In this document: positions 5,762-7,678 of the stretch, in pieces
How positions within the stretch are numbered: the first letter of the stretch is position 1
Layout: the number at the start of each line of letters is the position of its first letter
NCBI GenBank assembly: GCA_943333015.1
Contig: CALQRR010000068.1
Location: 1-7,678 of the forward strand
Direction: 5' to 3'
DNA from: Chitinophaga pinensis
GTDB taxonomy: Bacteria; Bacteroidota; Bacteroidia; M30B66
DNA: 7,678 nt
Notes under the pieces: model-generated
What the model was told of the DNA's origin: nothing
Databases searched by the model: none
The model's input: the letters and a program-made list of their open reading frames with translations, nothing else
Made by a program: the position numbers and the translations under genes

Positions 5762-7216
5762 TACGTTTTCGTGGATCATAACTTGTCCGAGGGTGTTGAT
5801 CACCGATACTTCGAATGTCTCATTCACATTGCTTGCGCTTAAGCTGATGCTCAATTGTTCGTTGAATGGATTTGGATACACACTGATTTCAGCAACTTCG
5901 TTTGCAGTATTAACATTGTCGTTTAATTCTGCTGCTGCAAGACGAGCTACTGGTGATGATGTACATCCTGGTTGTGCAATAACAACACCGTCCACATCAA
6001 AACCATCTGCTGTGCCTGGGAATTTAGTGCTGCTCATTGCTGATGCATCGGTAATGCGCAGGTACTGGAACATAGTAGCGCCTGAAGTAGAAACATCCAC
6101 CGGCTGATCTTGGCAATATGAATCTGTTAGCATGAACCAATTGATGTTGTCCAAAGACACTTCCAAACGAGCTGTTTCAGGATAGTTGTTACATGTTGGG
6201 TTACCGTATGATGTTTCAACCAACATGATGTCTGCTCCTGGTTTGTCAAAAACAACGTAACCAAACTTGAGGGTAATTTTTCCACCAAATCCAAGACTTA
6301 CAAAGTTTACTACATCTGTGTTCTGTGGAGCTCCAACGGCATTCTCTTTAATACTGCGGGCTGCAGAAATTGCACCACCATTTTTCATTGTTCCTGGCAG
6401 GTAATCCATTGCTTCTGTAGCGAAATCTGCACTCATAGTTGCAGGTACTGGGTTGGCTTCTTCGCCATTCAAACAAACAATACCATCCAAATCATACCCA
6501 TCTGCCAATCCACCATAAGGATAATCGATGCGGGACATGTCAATCAGTTTAACATACTGTGCCCAAGCAAGTCCTTGAAGATCGAAGTAAGAGTTCTGGC
6601 AACCTTCGCCCATATAAACCCAGTTGCAGTTGTCCTGAGATGCAAAAGCGCGGATCTTTTCTGGGTAACGAGCGCAGTTTTGTGCGTTATTTCCAAATGT
6701 CGTTTCTACTACGTAGACGTCATCGCCAGCTCCGTTGTGAATTGGATTAGCAAATTTCAAGGTAATTGCTCCTCCAAATCCAAGTGCAACAAAGTTGTAT
6801 GCTGATGATGGTGTTGCAACATCGCTGTCTTCTGGTGAACCAAGGGCATTGGTCATTATCTGACGAGCGGCTTCAATCGGTGTAAGCAAATCGTTCGTTG
6901 TTCCTGCAATGTAACTCACTACTTCAACGGCATTACAACCTGCTGGTGTTGGATTAGGAAGTTCGGGAGGTGTGATTTCACAGCTTCCAAGAACATCTCC
7001 ATGATTCAAATGCGCCTGAAGTGCATTTTCATTTACAGTGATGGTATGTGAACCACCGTTTCCAGTCTGATGGCAAATGGTTACCATTTGTCCTGGAGCT
7101 GATTTACCGTTTGCAGATATTATTTGGTTTGCGGAATTAATATGGTGTGTTTGTGCAGTTAAGCCACCAATTGAAAAAACCAACATTCCAAGGAGTTGAG
7201 ATTTGCGTGTCATCAT
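5639..7216 (-). CDS. Secreted protein with two tandem beta-rich domains and T9SS C-terminal sorting domain
   Basis: A 525-residue protein. Residues 1-21 are a signal peptide (MMTRKSQ, hydrophobic core, cleavage likely after LTA). Residues 46-79 contain VTICHQTGNGGSHTITV...AHLNHGDVLGSC, a short Cys/His motif met in other secreted Bacteroidetes proteins. Two copies of a roughly 150-residue domain follow (about 97-250 and 267-413). Each has the order YxxGT, LGFGGxITLKF, VETxxGN...YPE, a NW segment, and ADG(Y/F)D(L/V)DG(I/V)V. Residues 443-525 are a type A T9SS sorting domain: ISVYPNPFNEQLSIS, VINTLGQ, LATGTYLISV, and a basic end VIRAVKF. The protein should cross the outer membrane through T9SS and be attached or released with tail removal. 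No enzymatic residues are recognised; adhesion or structure is a guess. ATG at 7216 and 7213 are adjacent and either may start; there is no Shine-Dalgarno sequence. Confidence 0.9.
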   Translation of the reverse strand: MMTRKSQLLGMLVFSIGGLTAQTHHINSANQIISANGKSAPGQMVTICHQTGNGGSHTITVNENALQAHLNHGDVLGSCEITPPELPNPTPAGCNAVEVVSYIAGTTNDLLTPIEAARQIMTNALGSPEDSDVATPSSAYNFVALGFGGAITLKFANPIHNGAGDDVYVVETTFGNNAQNCARYPEKIRAFASQDNCNWVYMGEGCQNSYFDLQGLAWAQYVKLIDMSRIDYPYGGLADGYDLDGIVCLNGEEANPVPATMSADFATEAMDYLPGTMKNGGAISAARSIKENAVGAPQNTDVVNFVSLGFGGKITLKFGYVVFDKPGADIMLVETSYGNPTCNNYPETARLEVSLDNINWFMLTDSYCQDQPVDVSTSGATMFQYLRITDASAMSSTKFPGTADGFDVDGVVIAQPGCTSSPVARLAAAELNDNVNTANEVAEISVYPNPFNEQLSISLSASNVNETFEVSVINTLGQVMIHENVSVSSESTVRHTLSASTLATGTYLISVRSANSNEVIRAVKF

Positions 7217-7502
7217 TTGTTTTGAAGTTTAGGTTGTTTTGTCTTCTTTACTGTTATCCGACAAAAATGGTTTCATTCTTACATGATAAAAAAACACTCC
7301 CCTACAGCTAAAATGCGCTAATGATTTGATTACGTGTTATTTAATTTTATTTTTCTTCCACAATACTTCCAGCCATTTTGCAAAACCTTACAGATGTAAT
7401 GCATATCGTCCGGCCAATTCGGCTTTTTTAAAAAGGCTTTTCATTCATACTTCATTTCAGCGACGGTGGACTTGCAGCTTAAAATATCTTTCAGGTAGGT
7501 GC
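7217..7502. other. Intergenic stretch between the two tandem cargo genes, no gene seen
   Basis: These AT-rich bases separate the start of the 525-residue gene from the terminator of its upstream paralogue. Apart from the weak promoter box I see no coding frame with a believable product. GGCTTTTTTAAAAAGGC near 7421-7437 is a short T/A-rich palindrome flanked by GGC repeats in the same orientation, not a terminator. Confidence 0.5.
7262..7269 (-). promoter_or_regulatory. Weak -7 box candidate for the 525-residue gene
   Basis: On the minus strand CATTTTTG differs from TAnnTTTG only at the first base and lies about 45 bases before the ATG. The T-rich stretch 20 bases upstream (7288-7294) is a poor -33 element. 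No better match was found in the 7217-7330 stretch. Confidence 0.25.
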
Positions 7503-7539
7503 AAAAAAAATCCCCGCCGGAAGAACCGACGGGGATTTT
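7503..7539 (-). terminator. Terminator of the upstream paralogous cargo gene
   Basis: AAAATCCCCG (7507-7516) pairs with CGGGGATTTT (7530-7539), with a C-A mismatch (7517/7529), CGG/CCG and loop AAGAA, then eight U residues on the minus strand. It differs from the 5585-5620 hairpin only at the mismatched stem base and the length of the A-run. It lies 16 bases from the stop codon. Confidence 0.88.
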
Positions 7540-7555
7540 AACATGAATGTTGGTA

Positions 7556-7678
7556 TTAGAATTTCACAGCGCGGATCACCTCGTTGCTGTTTGCAGAGCG
7601 AACACTGATCAGGAAAGTACCTGTTGCAAGTGTTGATGCAGATAGCGTGTGGCGCACTGTGCTTTCGCTGGATACAGA
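7556..7678 (-). CDS. Paralogous T9SS-secreted protein, only the last 40 codons visible
   Basis: The complement of 7678-7556 encodes 40 residues and a TAA stop, starting SVSSES and ending VIRAVKF. It equals the tail of the 525-residue protein except for one Tyr-to-Phe change (GTYLIS becomes GTFLIS); the other two base differences are synonymous. It is therefore the end of a T9SS sorting domain (a late strand and the basic terminus). The cargo part and start lie beyond the window, so whether the rest of the protein is also duplicated is unknown. It is transcribed in the same direction as the 525-residue gene, but the terminator between them points to separate transcripts. Confidence 0.85.
   Translation of the reverse strand, partial: SVSSESTVRHTLSASTLATGTFLISVRSANSNEVIRAVKF

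Larger units (their letters stand above)
7503..7678 (-). repeat. Tail-plus-terminator repeat, copy 2 (runs off window)
   Basis: Second copy of the segment at 5585-5761. Identity is about 120 of 123 bases in the coding part, and the hairpin is nearly unchanged. The spacers between them, 18 and 16 bases, align poorly. The offset between copies is 1917 bases in the coding part and 1919 in the hairpin. Confidence 0.9.

Noticed and set aside
7326..7541. 71-codon plus-strand frame between the two cargo genes
   Set aside because: It reads backwards through the terminator hairpin of the upstream paralogue, and its composition is unlike a protein.

Overview
The window looks like a Bacteroidetes chromosome, probably a flavobacterial or Fluviicola-like lineage. 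The evidence is a PorP/SprF outer-membrane protein, two secreted proteins with a type IX secretion (T9SS) C-terminal sorting domain, -7 promoter boxes of the TAnnTTTG type, and starts with little or no Shine-Dalgarno signal. The placement is inferred from gene content only.

Layout, left to right. (1) Positions 1-911: the 3' part of a PorP/SprF-family gene on the plus strand. (2) 910-1072: a minus-strand tRNA with anticodon CAT and encoded CCA, a strong terminator that abuts the porP stop codon, and a well-formed promoter. (3) 1092-1736: a HAD-superfamily phosphatase, transcribed divergently from the tRNA and apparently leaderless. (4) 1870-3600: an ABC-F translation factor of the EttA type with its own terminator. 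(5) 3609-4340: a two-gene toxin-antitoxin module, a ribbon-helix-helix-like DUF6364 antitoxin followed by a PIN-domain toxin with an ATGA overlap. A direct repeat suggestive of an operator brackets the promoter. (6) 4341-4565: a GC-rich intergenic stretch rich in inverted repeats that I cannot assign. (7) 4566-5517: TspO/MBR membrane protein followed 8 bases later by a small GreA/GreB-like protein, with a terminator whose loop contains the stop codon. (8) 5585-7678, minus strand: a 525-residue secreted protein with two copies of a beta-rich domain and a T9SS tail, preceded by a tandem paralogue of which only the last 40 codons are visible. The two genes share an almost identical tail and almost identical terminators.

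How the parts relate: the porP fragment and the two T9SS cargo genes belong to the same secretion biology, but they lie at opposite ends of the window and need not be co-regulated. The middle is unrelated housekeeping (tRNA, EttA, phosphatase) and accessory genes (toxin-antitoxin). I see no phage, transposase, CRISPR array or rRNA. The items most worth a second look are the near-identical tail-plus-terminator cassette of the tandem cargo genes, the structured region before tspO, and the operator-like repeat of the toxin-antitoxin module. None of these is proof of a new system.
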